From assembly GCF_900155545.1 (NCBI RefSeq), contig NZ_LT732526.1, positions 2,097,567 to 2,151,446 of the forward strand: a DNA stretch of 53,880 nucleotides, read 5' to 3'. The DNA is from Clostridium sp. Marseille-P2415. Lineage in GTDB: Bacteria > Bacillota > Clostridia > Lachnospirales > Lachnospiraceae. Position numbers and translations under genes: made by a program. Below are positions 7,677 to 17,121 of the stretch, one piece after another; position 1 is the first letter of the stretch; each line of letters opens with the position of its first letter. The notes under the pieces were generated by a model. That model did not search any database. It saw only the letters and a list, made by a program, of their open reading frames with translations, and was not told where the DNA came from.

Positions 7677-8723
7677 ATGGAGGTCAGCAGATTCTTTATA
7701 TCGCCGGATATTCCGATTCGGGAGGCAATCGGACAATTGGACCGGACAGCGAAAAAAATTCTTATTGTCACAGAAGAGAAAAAGCTGGCCGGGGTCCTGA
7801 CAGATGGGGATATCAGACGGTGGATATTAAAAAATAAAGATATCTCCCTGCCGGTCCGTTTCATCATGAACCCCTCTCCCATCGTTATAAAAAAAGAAGA
7901 ACAGCACCTGGCACTGGAAATCATGAAAGAAAAGCAGATCGAAGGGCTGCCTCTGATCAATGATGACAATGAAGTTGTCGATATTCTGTTTTGGAATGAA
8001 ATCAGCGATCATGAATACAATTACGGAAAGCAGAATCCCACACCGGTCGTCATCATGGCCGGCGGAAAGGGCTCCCGGTTATATCCCTATACCAAAATCA
8101 TTCCCAAACCCCTGATTCCTGTCGGGGATATACCGATCGTAGAACGGATCATGAATCAAATCATGGAGTATGGATTTCATGAATTCTATATTACCATAAA
8201 TTATAAAAAAGAGCTCATAAAAGCTTATTTTAACGGAGATTTTCCATATCATCTGCACTTTATCGAAGAGGATAAGCCGCTGGGAACAGCCGGCTCCCTG
8301 AATCTTGCAAAAAAATATATAAACGGCAGCTTCTTTGTAAGCAACTGTGACATCCTGGTGGACATCAATTATACCAAACTGCTGGTTTACCACAAAACCC
8401 ACCAAAATAAGATCACCATTGTGACGGCTATAAAAAGCTATGAAATTCCATATGGAGTCGTTACCCTGGATAAGAACGGGAATATCGATGCCCTGAGCGA
8501 AAAACCCAGATACGAGCTGTTAGTCAATACCGGCTTGTATGTGCTGGAGGAAGAGATTTTAAAATATATCCCCCAGAATCAGTATTTTGATATGACAGAC
8601 CTGATTCGAACATGTATAAAAAACGGGGAACAGATCGGAGCCTATCCTGTTATGGACAGCACCTGGCTTGATATGGGGGAATTTAGTGAAATGAAGAAAA
8701 TGGCAGAAAGAATGAAATTATGA
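7677..8723 (+). CDS. ptmE: CBS-domain nucleotidyltransferase, PtmE-like (GlcN-1-P guanylyltransferase)
   Basis: 348 residues. Two CBS repeats fill residues ~1-115 (GVLTDGDIRRWIL and EGLPLINDDNEVVDI). They are followed by a sugar-nucleotidyltransferase domain starting PVVIMAGGKGSRLYPYTK with the downstream KPLIPVGDIPI and SNCDILVDINY. This CBS plus nucleotidyltransferase fusion is the PtmE architecture; in Campylobacter jejuni it makes the GDP-glucosamine that feeds the GDP-linked legionaminate route. Its presence argues for legionaminic rather than pseudaminic or sialic acid. The stop overlaps the next start by 4 nt. Confidence 0.85.
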   Translation: MEVSRFFISPDIPIREAIGQLDRTAKKILIVTEEKKLAGVLTDGDIRRWILKNKDISLPVRFIMNPSPIVIKKEEQHLALEIMKEKQIEGLPLINDDNEVVDILFWNEISDHEYNYGKQNPTPVVIMAGGKGSRLYPYTKIIPKPLIPVGDIPIVERIMNQIMEYGFHEFYITINYKKELIKAYFNGDFPYHLHFIEEDKPLGTAGSLNLAKKYINGSFFVSNCDILVDINYTKLLVYHKTHQNKITIVTAIKSYEIPYGVVTLDKNGNIDALSEKPRYELLVNTGLYVLEEEILKYIPQNQYFDMTDLIRTCIKNGEQIGAYPVMDSTWLDMGEFSEMKKMAERMKL

Positions 8724-9367
8724 AAGAAGAAATGATTCTGATCGGCGGCGGCGGCCATGCAGAAAGTATCATTGATACGATCCAGGCACTGGAGCAATAC
8801 GAGATCATTGGCATTCTGGATAACAATAAAAAAATCAATACGGAAATTCTGGGTGTAAAAGTCATAGGAAACGATTCGGATTTAAACGAATATTTTGAAA
8901 TGGGAATAAAAAATGCGGTCCTTGCCATAGGCAGCATGGGGAACACCGGACCAAGGCGGAAGCTTTATGACCTCTGCAAAAAAATAGGCTACAAATTTCC
9001 GAATATTATCGATAAAAGCTCCATTGTATCGGAGACCTTAAGAATCGGCGAAGGAAATTTTATTGGAAAAGGTGCCATAATCAATTCCAGGGTCACGATC
9101 GGCAATGCATGTATCATCAACACAGGATCCATTCTGGAGCACGGATGTACCCTCGGAGACTTTGTTCATATCGCACCCGGAAGCGTTCTGTGCGGAAACG
9201 TCCGGATTCAGGCGAACACACACATCGGAGCACATTCTACCATTCTGCAGAACGTGACAATCGGGAATGACACCATGATCGGAGCCGGAAGCCTGGTACT
9301 GAAAAACATATCCCCCTATCAATTGGCTTATGGTAGCCCGGTAAAGGAGGCAGCTTTGCATGAGTAA
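8720..9367 (+). CDS. legH: sugar O/N-acetyltransferase, NeuD/PglD family (LegH-like)
   Basis: 215 residues. It has an N-terminal nucleotide-sugar-binding Rossmann-like part with MILIGGGGHAESIID. Hexapeptide-repeat coils run from about residue 105 to 200 (IGKGAIINSRVTIGNACII, IAPGSVLCGNV, IGNDTMIGAGSLVL), forming the left-handed beta-helix of acetyl-CoA-dependent transferases. In this operon the expected job is acetylation of the 4-amino sugar from LegC. Starts in an ATGA overlap with ptmE and overlaps legI by 8 nt. Confidence 0.85.
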   Translation: MKEEMILIGGGGHAESIIDTIQALEQYEIIGILDNNKKINTEILGVKVIGNDSDLNEYFEMGIKNAVLAIGSMGNTGPRRKLYDLCKKIGYKFPNIIDKSSIVSETLRIGEGNFIGKGAIINSRVTIGNACIINTGSILEHGCTLGDFVHIAPGSVLCGNVRIQANTHIGAHSTILQNVTIGNDTMIGAGSLVLKNISPYQLAYGSPVKEAALHE

Positions 9368-10355
9368 AATCATGATCATTGCCGAAGCAGGAGTCAATCA
9401 CAACGGAGATTTAAATACTGCCAAACGGCTCGTAGATGCTGCAAGTACCGCAGGCGCAGATGCGGTCAAATTCCAGACGTTCAAAGCGGGACATCTGGCA
9501 GTTCCTTACGCACAGAAGGCAGACTATCAAATGCAGAACACCGGCCGGTCATCATCTCAATATCACATGCTGAAAGAGCTGGAATTGTCCTGGAACGACT
9601 TTGAGGAGCTCTACCACTACTGCTCCGTAAAAAAAATAAAATTCCTGTCCTCTCCCTTTGACGAAGAAAGTATTGATTTTTTAGACCGGCTTGGCGTTGA
9701 CACCATAAAGATCCCGTCCGGAGAGATTACCAACTATCAATATCTGCAAAAAACAGCCTCTATAAAGAAGCCGGTTATTTTATCGACCGGAATGGCAACG
9801 CTGGAGGAAATCGGCCAGGCTCTGGAGCTCTTAAATAAAAGCGGCGAGGAGATCATACTGCTTCACTGCTCCAGCGCCTATCCCGCTCCAATGAAGGAGG
9901 TCAATTTAAAGGCTATGTATACATTAAAAGAGATTTTCCATAAAAGAGTGGGGTACTCGGACCATACCCTGGGGATCGAAGTTTCCATCGCTGCTGCTGC
10001 TCTCGGTGCCTGCGTGTTAGAAAAGCATATGACTCTGGACAAAACCATGCCCGGACCGGATCATAAAATAAGCCTGGAGCCGGAGGAATTCAGGCGTCTG
10101 GTGGCCGGTGTCAGAAATATTGAGGAAGCGCTGGGAGACGGAATCAAAAAGCCGGCGGATGCTGAACAGAAGAACAGGGAGTTCGTCAGAAAATACCTGG
10201 TGGCCGCGAAGGAAATCAAAAAAGGGGAAGCATTCACCCTGGATAATCTATGCGCAAAACGCTGCGGACACGGCATCTCTCCCATGAAGATCAGGGACCT
10301 CCTGGGAAAAACGGCCCAAAAAGACTATTCAAAGGATGAGAGGATCGGGGAATGA
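9360..10355 (+). CDS. legI: N-acetylneuraminate/legionaminate synthase (LegI/NeuB)
   Basis: 331 residues. The NeuB TIM-barrel opens with IIAEAGVNHNGD and DAVKFQTF, continues with IKIPSGEI and HCSSAYPAP, and GYSDHTLGIE and EKHMTLDK hold catalytic and metal-site residues. An SAF antifreeze-like domain follows (residues ~275-331, RKYLVAAKEIKKGEAFT). It condenses phosphoenolpyruvate with the 2,4-diacetamido-6-deoxymannose product of LegG to give the nine-carbon acid. AAAGGAGG at 9344 supports ATG 9360. Confidence 0.93.
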   Translation: MSKIMIIAEAGVNHNGDLNTAKRLVDAASTAGADAVKFQTFKAGHLAVPYAQKADYQMQNTGRSSSQYHMLKELELSWNDFEELYHYCSVKKIKFLSSPFDEESIDFLDRLGVDTIKIPSGEITNYQYLQKTASIKKPVILSTGMATLEEIGQALELLNKSGEEIILLHCSSAYPAPMKEVNLKAMYTLKEIFHKRVGYSDHTLGIEVSIAAAALGACVLEKHMTLDKTMPGPDHKISLEPEEFRRLVAGVRNIEEALGDGIKKPADAEQKNREFVRKYLVAAKEIKKGEAFTLDNLCAKRCGHGISPMKIRDLLGKTAQKDYSKDERIGE

Positions 10356-11521
10356 TAAAATTATGTGTGGTGACCGGAAGCCGGGCAGAATTCGGCCTGT
10401 TAAACCCAGTTATAAAGCGGATCCATGAGGACCCGGATTGTAAGCTCCGGCTGATTGCAACCGGAAGCCATCTGGATACCCGTTATGGACTGGATTACAG
10501 GGAGATCGAAGAACAGGGGATAAGCATCGATGAAACAATTGAAATGAACCTGGCCTCCGACACCCCCCGGGGAATATGCAAATCCATGGGCTTGGAAATG
10601 ATCAGCCTGTCGGAGGCCTACGAAAGATTAAAGCCGGATATGGTACTGCTTCTCGGTGACCGTTATGAAATCTTCATGGCCGCAGCCGCCGCCGTCATCT
10701 GTAAAATCCCCATTGCCCATATCCACGGCGGGGAAATAACCCGAGGAGCTTATGATGACTGCATGAGACATGGGATCACCAAGATGAGCTACCTGCACTT
10801 TACCAGTACGGAGGAATACCGGCAGAGAGTCATCCAGTTAGGGGAAGATCCGGAAAGAGTATTTCACGTAGGTGCGCTGGGCATCGAAAATATCAAAAAC
10901 CTCCGGCTCCTGACAAAGGCGGAACTGGAAAACGCATTGAACCTGTCCTTATCCGCTCCCACCGCCCTTGTCACCTATCATCCTGCCACCCTGGAGCCTG
11001 ACACTATCTCCGGCCAGTTGGAGCCATTGTTAAAAGCCTTAAATTCCTTCCCTGATTTATTTGCGGTCTTCACAAGGAGCAATCCGGATACCGGCGGAGG
11101 GAGAATCAATGAAATGATTGAGGATTATGTGAGCAGGAATCCCCAAAGGGCGGCGGTATTCACATCTCTTGGGACGCTTCGGTATCTCAGCCTGATGAGC
11201 CACAGCCAGATGGTGATCGGAAATTCTTCCAGCGGGATCATTGAGGCGCCGTTTTTAAAGGTGCCTTCCGTTAATATCGGAAGCAGACAGGAAGGAAGGG
11301 TAAAGCCTCCATCCGTCATAAGCTGCGGCCATTCCGTAAACGGGATCATCACTGCCATGGAACAGGCACGAACCTATGACCGGACCAAGGACCATGGTCT
11401 AAATCCTTATGAAGGACACCACACCAGCCGGGAGATCCTTCGGATGATCAAGCTGGCTTTTGAAAAGGGAATCCAGCCGGAAAAAAAATTTTATGATATT
11501 GATTGGAACCGTCATGTATAA
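10352..11521 (+). CDS. legG: hydrolysing NDP-sugar 2-epimerase (LegG/NeuC)
   Basis: 389 residues of the UDP-GlcNAc 2-epimerase superfamily, hydrolysing branch. Seen: CVVTGSRAEFGLL at the N terminus, LLGDRYEIFMAAAAA, AHIHGGEITRGAYDD and the C-terminal IGNSSSGIIEAP. It removes GDP (or UDP) and epimerises C2 to give the free mannose-configured diacetamido sugar used by LegI. The start overlaps the legI stop by 4 nt and the stop overlaps legF by 8 nt, so the last enzymes are tightly coupled. Confidence 0.92.
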   Translation: MIKLCVVTGSRAEFGLLNPVIKRIHEDPDCKLRLIATGSHLDTRYGLDYREIEEQGISIDETIEMNLASDTPRGICKSMGLEMISLSEAYERLKPDMVLLLGDRYEIFMAAAAAVICKIPIAHIHGGEITRGAYDDCMRHGITKMSYLHFTSTEEYRQRVIQLGEDPERVFHVGALGIENIKNLRLLTKAELENALNLSLSAPTALVTYHPATLEPDTISGQLEPLLKALNSFPDLFAVFTRSNPDTGGGRINEMIEDYVSRNPQRAAVFTSLGTLRYLSLMSHSQMVIGNSSSGIIEAPFLKVPSVNIGSRQEGRVKPPSVISCGHSVNGIITAMEQARTYDRTKDHGLNPYEGHHTSREILRMIKLAFEKGIQPEKKFYDIDWNRHV

Positions 11522-12227
11522 AAATAAGACTTTTCTGGGGATCATACCTGCCCGAAGCGGCTCAAAGGGGATCCCGGATAAGAATATAAGGGAAATAAAC
11601 CACAAGCCTCTCATGGCATACACCATTGAAGCCGGAAAAAAATCAGGGCTGTTTGATCAGCTCCTTGTTTCAACGGATTCGGAAAATTATGCGGAAATTG
11701 CAAAACAATATGGAGCCAGCGTGCCGTTTTTAAGGCCAAAAGAACTGGCTTCCGATCAGGCGGCCACAAAGGATGTCATCCTTCATGCCATAAAGGAATT
11801 AAGTGAACAGGGGAAAACCTTTGATTACTTCATGGTCCTGCAGCCCACTTCCCCACTCAGAAATGAAACCCATATCCTGGAAAGCGCCGATCTCCTGTTA
11901 AAAAAGAATGGGGACGCTGTCATCGGCGTGTGCAGAACGGAGCCCGTCTCCCATCTGGCCGTTCCATTGACCGAAACAGGAGAAATAAAGGCCGGTTTTC
12001 CGGATAAACGGCCGGCCAGAAGACAGGATTTCCCGCCGGAATACAGGATAAACGGAGCCCTTTACCTGGTTTCGGCCAATATTTTTCTAAAATACGGAAG
12101 CTTTTACGCAGGAAGGACTTTACCCTATTTCATGAATGCCATTGATTCAATAGACATTGATGATGAATTTCAGTTAAAAATCGCGGAACTGCTTCTGATG
12201 GATCAGGCGTCCCCAACCTGCAGATAA
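11514..12227 (+). CDS. legF: CMP-nonulosonate cytidylyltransferase (LegF/NeuA)
   Basis: 237 residues from ATG 11514; the frame is open upstream to 11460, but the family starts at the FLGIIPARSGSKGIP motif just downstream. LQPTSPLR and the terminal SIDIDDEFQLKIAE with its metal-binding acidic pair are classical for CMP-sialate/legionaminate synthetases. It makes the CMP-sugar that Maf enzymes use. It is the last gene of the operon and is followed within 2 nt by a strong palindromic terminator. Confidence 0.92.
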   Translation: MYKNKTFLGIIPARSGSKGIPDKNIREINHKPLMAYTIEAGKKSGLFDQLLVSTDSENYAEIAKQYGASVPFLRPKELASDQAATKDVILHAIKELSEQGKTFDYFMVLQPTSPLRNETHILESADLLLKKNGDAVIGVCRTEPVSHLAVPLTETGEIKAGFPDKRPARRQDFPPEYRINGALYLVSANIFLKYGSFYAGRTLPYFMNAIDSIDIDDEFQLKIAELLLMDQASPTCR

Positions 12228-12229
12228 AA

Positions 12230-12261
12230 GAGGAGAAAGGAACCCGGGTTCCTTTCTCCTC
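12230..12261. terminator. 32-bp perfect palindrome, bidirectional terminator
   Basis: GAGGAGAAAGGAACCC is followed at once by its exact reverse complement, between the convergent legF (+) and M20 peptidase (-) stops. It is a near loop-less stem; no long U-run on either side, but the position and stability support termination for both genes. Confidence 0.8.
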
Positions 12262-12272
12262 ATCCGTTGATT

Positions 12273-13418
12273 CTATAAATCTTCTGCCGTTATGAGCCCA
12301 AGGGCCAGTCCGGCACCTTTTTCCAGTTCCTCTTCCGTCGTATACTCATTTGTGGTATGCACTTCATTCATTCCGCAAGCCACTACGATCCCCCGGATTC
12401 CGTTACGGACAAAGTGATTATTATCGCTGCCGCCCAGGGTGTACTGGGTGGAGCCCGAAAGCCCCAGGTTCCTGCAGACTTTTTTAAACCTTTTGACCAC
12501 TTCTTCCTCATCGCCGATCTCATAGGCTTCGATCTGTTTTTCAAAACGGATCTCACAGCCTCCCTTGGATCGGGCCGCCGTATGTTCAAAAATTTCCTTA
12601 AGCCTGTTCCATTCCTCCATGGCCCTGTGATCCTTTAAGCTCCGGATCTCTCCCCATACGGTACACTCGTCGGAAACTATGTTGGTCTGTTTTCCGCCGC
12701 TTATCTTTCCGATGTTTACGGTAGTCTCTTCATTCACCCAGCCCTGCTTTAGCTGGGATATGGCGCGGGCTGCGATCTCAATTGCATTGATCCCAAGCTG
12801 GGGGCAAAAGCCCGCGTGGGCATTTTTGCCTTTCACCTGAATCTCAAAGGAAAGAAGGGTGGGCGCTGCCGTGGCAGCCAGACCGATCTCCCCGCTTAAG
12901 TCAAATACATAAGCCAGTTTTGATTTTATTTTGGAGTAATCCACCAGCTGGCTTCCTTTTCCGTAATTTTCTTCCGCTACAGGAAACAGGACCTCGATAT
13001 CCGGGTGGGGCAGGCCGTTCTCTTTTATCACCCGGACAGACTCCAATATGGCGGCGATTCCGGAAAGGTCATCGGCTCCCAGCACCGTATCCCCTTCTGA
13101 GGTGATCCTTCCCTGCTCATCCTCTGCTGCCCGCTTCCCCTTTCCCGGCTTTACCGTATCCATATGGGCGGACAGCAATATGGGTTCCCCATCCCGGTTT
13201 CCCTTTAAAAAGCCATAGAGATTTCCGGTGGGAGCCGCGGACCCATATTCCGGTATTTTTTCTTTTAACCGGAAACCGGCGTCATCCTCCCGTACCTCAA
13301 AGCCCAGCAGTTTTAATTCGCCTGTCAAATAGTCCGCGATTTCCCGTTCTTTATAAGTTTCGGAATCAAATTCCACCATTTTCTTAAATTGGCTCACAAG
13401 CCTGCTTTTATCAACCAT
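12273..13418 (-). CDS. M20-family metallopeptidase (peptidase T-like)
   Basis: 381 residues. Metal and catalytic blocks are visible: LLSAHMDTVKPG (first zinc histidine and catalytic Asp), TVLGADDLSGIA (bridging Asp), FPVAEENYGKG (general-base Glu pair) and GGSDNNHFVRNG near the C terminus with a further metal ligand region. The inserted dimerisation domain spans residues ~185-295. The family cleaves short peptides or deacylates amino acids in the cytoplasm; peptidase-T-like tripeptidase is the best guess. Convergent with legF; leftward transcription, 31 nt downstream of cysK, which may share its transcript. Confidence 0.88.
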   Translation of the reverse strand: MVDKSRLVSQFKKMVEFDSETYKEREIADYLTGELKLLGFEVREDDAGFRLKEKIPEYGSAAPTGNLYGFLKGNRDGEPILLSAHMDTVKPGKGKRAAEDEQGRITSEGDTVLGADDLSGIAAILESVRVIKENGLPHPDIEVLFPVAEENYGKGSQLVDYSKIKSKLAYVFDLSGEIGLAATAAPTLLSFEIQVKGKNAHAGFCPQLGINAIEIAARAISQLKQGWVNEETTVNIGKISGGKQTNIVSDECTVWGEIRSLKDHRAMEEWNRLKEIFEHTAARSKGGCEIRFEKQIEAYEIGDEEEVVKRFKKVCRNLGLSGSTQYTLGGSDNNHFVRNGIRGIVVACGMNEVHTTNEYTTEEELEKGAGLALGLITAEDL

Positions 13419-13449
13419 CCTGCCACACCTGCTCTTTTCGTATCATGAT

Positions 13450-14382
13450 TTAACCAAATAACGGAGTTGATAAATACCGGTCCCCAGAGTCCGGCAACAA
13501 GACCACTATGGTTTTTCCCTTGTTTTCCGGTCTTTCTGCCAATAACTTCGCTGCTTTTAATGCCGCACCGGAAGAAATTCCCACCAGGATACCTTCTGTG
13601 ACTGCAAATGCCTTTCCTTCTTTGAATGCATCCTCGTTCTCAACGGCGATCACCTCATCGTAAATCCCGGTATCCAATACCTCCGGAACAAAGCCTGCAC
13701 CGATTCCCTGAATCTTATGAGGTCCCGGTTTGCCTCCGGAAAGCACCGGACTGCTTGCAGGTTCTACCGCCACGATTTTGACATCCGGTTTCTTTTCTTT
13801 TAAATATTCCCCGACACCGGTGATAGTTCCGCCTGTGCCTACGCCGGCAACAAAAATATCTACTTTTCCATCAGTCTGTTCCCAGATCTCCGGTCCGGTG
13901 GTTTCTTTGTGTACTTTTGGATTGGCCGGGTTTCCGAACTGTCCTAATATAACGGATCCAGGTATGCTGTCTTTCAGCTCTTCAGATTTTTCAATGGCAC
14001 CCTTCATGCCTTTTGCTCCTTCGGTCAATACCAGCTCCGCACCGTAGGCCTTTAATAGGTTTCTTCTTTCCACGCTCATGGTATCGGGGAGCGTCAAAAT
14101 GGTTCTGTAGCCTTTGGCTGCCGCAACGGCTGCCAGACCGATCCCGGTATTTCCGGATGTCGGCTCAATGATGGTGGCCCCTGGCTTTAAAATTCCCTTT
14201 TCTTCTGCATCTTCGATCATGGCCAGTGCAATCCGGTCCTTTACGGAACCTGCCGGGTTTAAGTATTCCAGCTTGGCCAGAAGCGTAACCCCTTCCACTC
14301 CTTCCTTTGCACTGTAACGGTTTAATCTGAGTACCGGTGTTCCTCCGATGAGCTCCACTGCACTTTCCTTAATTGCTCCCAT
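13450..14382 (-). CDS. cysK: cysteine synthase A (O-acetylserine sulfhydrylase)
   Basis: 310 residues from the ATG at 14382, which has GGAGGGA 8 nt upstream; an ATG at 14397 overlaps that site. PLP lysine lies in [10 protein letters not shown], the PLP-phosphate loop is [24 protein letters not shown] is the substrate loop and [11 protein letters not shown] closes the fold. It makes cysteine from O-acetylserine and sulfide. A good sigma-A promoter sits about 300 nt upstream. Confidence 0.95.
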   Translation of the reverse strand: MGAIKESAVELIGGTPVLRLNRYSAKEGVEGVTLLAKLEYLNPAGSVKDRIALAMIEDAEEKGILKPGATIIEPTSGNTGIGLAAVAAAKGYRTILTLPDTMSVERRNLLKAYGAELVLTEGAKGMKGAIEKSEELKDSIPGSVILGQFGNPANPKVHKETTGPEIWEQTDGKVDIFVAGVGTGGTITGVGEYLKEKKPDVKIVAVEPASSPVLSGGKPGPHKIQGIGAGFVPEVLDTGIYDEVIAVENEDAFKEGKAFAVTEGILVGISSGAALKAAKLLAERPENKGKTIVVLLPDSGDRYLSTPLFG

Positions 14383-14443
14383 ATTCTTTCCCTCCATTTT
14401 TATATGATATTTATTATTTCCTTTAATGGGTTTATATTATAAA

Positions 14444-14471
14444 GAGCAGATACCGATTATGGCACCTGCTC
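14444..14471 (-). terminator. hairpin in the cysK leader or 3' of the upstream gene
   Basis: Read leftward, GAGCAG(G)TGCC pairs with GGTATCTGCTC around a short AU-rich loop, followed by CTTTATAAT. It lies between the PatB-type gene (stop 14733) and cysK (start 14382). It may terminate read-through from the former or be a leader structure of cysK. No T-box or SAM riboswitch consensus was recognised around it. The rest of 14383-14732 is AT-rich, with two similar elements (ATAAACCTATTAAA and ATAAACCCATTAAA on the minus strand, near 14665-14678 and 14425-14438) that could be regulator sites. Confidence 0.4.
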
Positions 14472-14684
14472 CTTTGTTCCACCTTGAATATGAAAATTTC
14501 TCATATTTTGAGCTGTCAGGCATCATAATAAGCATTACAACAAAACTGTATCCCTCTTCCTGCATACAGCCTGACAACAACTTCTATTATTAAAAAATCC
14601 ATGATTTACTGCTATCCTGTTTTTTTTCATATTGATCATCTCTTTTCATTACATATATGTTTAATAGGTTTATATGTTATAATT

Positions 14685-14713
14685 ATATTAATACACGAAA
14701 AGGAATGTGTCAA
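14685..14713 (-). promoter_or_regulatory. sigma-A promoter for cysK
   Basis: On the minus strand, TTGACA (14713-14708), a 17-nt spacer and TAATAT (14690-14685). It overlaps the region just after the PatB-type stop codon and reads toward cysK, giving a leader of roughly 300 nt. Confidence 0.65.
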
Positions 14714-14732
14714 TACTTTTTTGTATTATTTT

Positions 14733-15917
14733 TTATTGTGTTTTTATCGCTTGTTCCAGACTCTGCAAAGCCCGTTCCAGAACAGGCCGCGGGCATGCGA
14801 TGTTGATCCTTTCAAATCCCTCTCCAGCCGGACCGAACATGGCACCGCTGTCCAGCCAAAGCCCTGCTTTCTTTACAATTAATGCTTCTCTCTCCTCTTC
14901 CGTAAGGCCTAATTCCCGAAAATCCAGCCAGACAAGATACGTTCCCTCCGGTTCTATGAGCTTGACCTTACGTATTTTTTCCTTTAAAAATTCCCGTACA
15001 TAAGAAATGTTTGCCCTTAAATACTCCATTAACTGGTCATGCCAGTCTTCTCCATAGCGGTATGCCGCCTCGCATGCGGTAAGGCCCAGTGTATTAAGCT
15101 GGCTGTACCCGGCTGCCCCTGCCTGCTTTCGGAATCTCCGTCTCAGCTGTGGATTGGCAATAAAAATATTGGAAACCTGTAAGCCGGCCAGATTAAAGGT
15201 CTTACTTGGCGCGGTACAGGTAATGGTCCTGTTTTTCAGTTCTTCGCTTAAATTTGCGAATACCATGTGCTGCCCCTTAAATACAAAATCCTGGTGGATC
15301 TCATCGCTGACCACAATGATGTCCCTCCTTATGCAGATCTCCCCTAACTTTTCCAGTTCTTCCCGGCTCCAGACCCTTCCCACCGGATTATGGGGATTGC
15401 ACAATAAAAATAATTTCACATGGAACTTCTCTGCCTTTCTTTCGAAATCCTCAAAATCAATGTGATACCTGCCATCCTCTCCAAGAAAAAGGGTATTGTC
15501 CACAATGATCCTGTCATTATCTTCAATGACTTCGCTGAACGGATAATAAACGGGCTGCTGGATCAAAACCCCATCCCTCGGATCCGTAAAAGCCTGGACT
15601 GCCATGGCTAAGGCAAATACAACCCCCGGTGTCTTGACCAGCCACCTGTTTTCAACATTCCAGTTATGCTTTTTCTGCATCCAGCCCCGGACCGCCTCAA
15701 AATACTCTTCCTGGACCTCACTGTAACCGAAGATCCCATGCTCGACCCGCTCATGAAGGGCATTAAGAACCTTGCCGGATACCCTGAAATCCATATCCGC
15801 CACCCATAGAGGCAGGAGGTTTTCCGGCTTTCCTCTTCGTACGGCAAAATCATATTTGATGCTGTTAGTATTTTTACGGTCAATGACCTCATCAAAATCA
15901 ATCTTTTCCTTACACAT
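14733..15917 (-). CDS. PatB/MalY-type cystathionine beta-lyase (PLP C-S lyase)
   Basis: 394 residues, class I/II aminotransferase fold. LPLWVADMDF near residue 35 is the MalY/PatB hallmark; IVVSDEIHQDFVF has the PLP-pyridine Asp, and APSKTFNLAGLQ contains the PLP lysine. It ends with RINIACPRPVLERAL (carboxylate-binding Arg). The family splits cystathionine or cysteine conjugates to a thiol, pyruvate and ammonia. It overlaps the preceding trans-sulfuration gene by 8 nt, so the two are one operon. Confidence 0.9.
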   Translation of the reverse strand: MCKEKIDFDEVIDRKNTNSIKYDFAVRRGKPENLLPLWVADMDFRVSGKVLNALHERVEHGIFGYSEVQEEYFEAVRGWMQKKHNWNVENRWLVKTPGVVFALAMAVQAFTDPRDGVLIQQPVYYPFSEVIEDNDRIIVDNTLFLGEDGRYHIDFEDFERKAEKFHVKLFLLCNPHNPVGRVWSREELEKLGEICIRRDIIVVSDEIHQDFVFKGQHMVFANLSEELKNRTITCTAPSKTFNLAGLQVSNIFIANPQLRRRFRKQAGAAGYSQLNTLGLTACEAAYRYGEDWHDQLMEYLRANISYVREFLKEKIRKVKLIEPEGTYLVWLDFRELGLTEEEREALIVKKAGLWLDSGAMFGPAGEGFERINIACPRPVLERALQSLEQAIKTQ

Positions 15918-17064
15918 AAAATATCCGCTCCAATTCCTTTATCAAATCCTCCGTATCTTCGATCCCTACCGATAATCTTAAGATCCTGTCGGTCACCCCG
16001 TTTGCCGCCAGAACTTCTTTGGGCACATCGGCATGCGTCTGGGTGATCGGGTAAGTGATCAGCGTCTCTACGCCGCCCAGACTTTCTGCAAAGTGGATCA
16101 ACCGGACCTCTTTTAAAATCCGATGGGCCAGTTCTTTCGTTTCAACTTCAAACGTAACCATACAGCCAAACCCTCTTGCCTGCTTTTTACAGACCTCATA
16201 ACCGGGATGCTCCGGCCTTCCGGGGTAATACACCTTTGTGACTTTCTGTTCCTGACACAGCCATTCCACCAGCTTCCCGGCATTCTTTTCTGCGCGCTCC
16301 ATCCGGATCGCAAGGGTTTTTATCCCTCTTAATATAAGCCAGCTGTCAAACGGAGCCAGCCCGGAACCTACCGTTTTAATAATAAATCTGAGTCTTTCGG
16401 CCAGCTCCGGTGAAGAAGTGACCAGAAAACCTGCGATGGTATCGTTATGGCCGCCAAGATATTTGGTTCCGCTATGGACAACAATATCCGCCCCCAGCTT
16501 CAGCGGATTTTGGAAATAAGGAGACAAAAACGTATTATCAACGATCAAAAGCAGATGGTGCTTCTTTGCGGTCTCTGCCAGTTTTCCAATGTCTATGACA
16601 TTCATCATCGGATTCGTCGGAGTCTCAATAAATATGGCCTTTGTGTTCTCACCTACCAGCTTCTCAAATTCTGCACAATCCCTGCCGGAGCAGTCTACGG
16701 AACTGATTAAAAGCCCGTTCTTTTTACTGATATTATCGAACAGACGGATGCTCCCGCCATATAAATCACAGTCGGTAATAATATGATCCCCCGGCTGAAA
16801 CAGTTCCATTAAGGCCGTGATCGCCGCCATTCCGCTTGAAAAAGCCAGAGCATCCACTCCATTTTCAAGGGAAGCTACCACCTTTTCCAATTGCTCTCTC
16901 GTTGGGTTCTGCAGCCGGCTGTAATCATAACCGGTGCTTTCCCCGATTCCTTTATGGGCAAAAGTGGCTGTCTGGTAAATGGGAAAACTGATCGCTCCTG
17001 ACTTGTCTGCAGAAACCTCCTCCCCATTGCCATATAAACATTTTGTAGAAATTCCGTATTCCAT
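15910..17064 (-). CDS. Cys/Met metabolism PLP enzyme (cystathionine gamma-synthase/lyase family)
   Basis: 384 residues from ATG 17064, with GGGGA 6 nt upstream; the longer frame to 17106 lacks a site. Motifs: YDYSRLQNPTREQLE, SGMAAITALMEL, DNTFLSPYFQNPL and VVHSGTKYLGGHND, where the Lys binds PLP. The C-terminal LRLSVGIEDTEDLI is typical. Sequence alone does not separate cystathionine gamma-synthase from gamma-lyase; coupling to a beta-lyase favours a trans-sulfuration route between cysteine and homocysteine. Divergent from the Rrf2 regulator across a 193-nt intergenic region. Confidence 0.88.
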   Translation of the reverse strand: MEYGISTKCLYGNGEEVSADKSGAISFPIYQTATFAHKGIGESTGYDYSRLQNPTREQLEKVVASLENGVDALAFSSGMAAITALMELFQPGDHIITDCDLYGGSIRLFDNISKKNGLLISSVDCSGRDCAEFEKLVGENTKAIFIETPTNPMMNVIDIGKLAETAKKHHLLLIVDNTFLSPYFQNPLKLGADIVVHSGTKYLGGHNDTIAGFLVTSSPELAERLRFIIKTVGSGLAPFDSWLILRGIKTLAIRMERAEKNAGKLVEWLCQEQKVTKVYYPGRPEHPGYEVCKKQARGFGCMVTFEVETKELAHRILKEVRLIHFAESLGGVETLITYPITQTHADVPKEVLAANGVTDRILRLSVGIEDTEDLIKELERIFYV

Positions 17065-17121
17065 ATTCGTTCCCCGCTTTCTTCTATCTTTCCTTAAGTA
17101 TACCAATGATGCGCGGCCGAT

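Noticed and set aside
14444-14700. T-box or SAM riboswitch in the cysK leader
   Set aside because: A hairpin and long leader are present, but neither the T-box AGGGTGG element nor an S-box core could be found.
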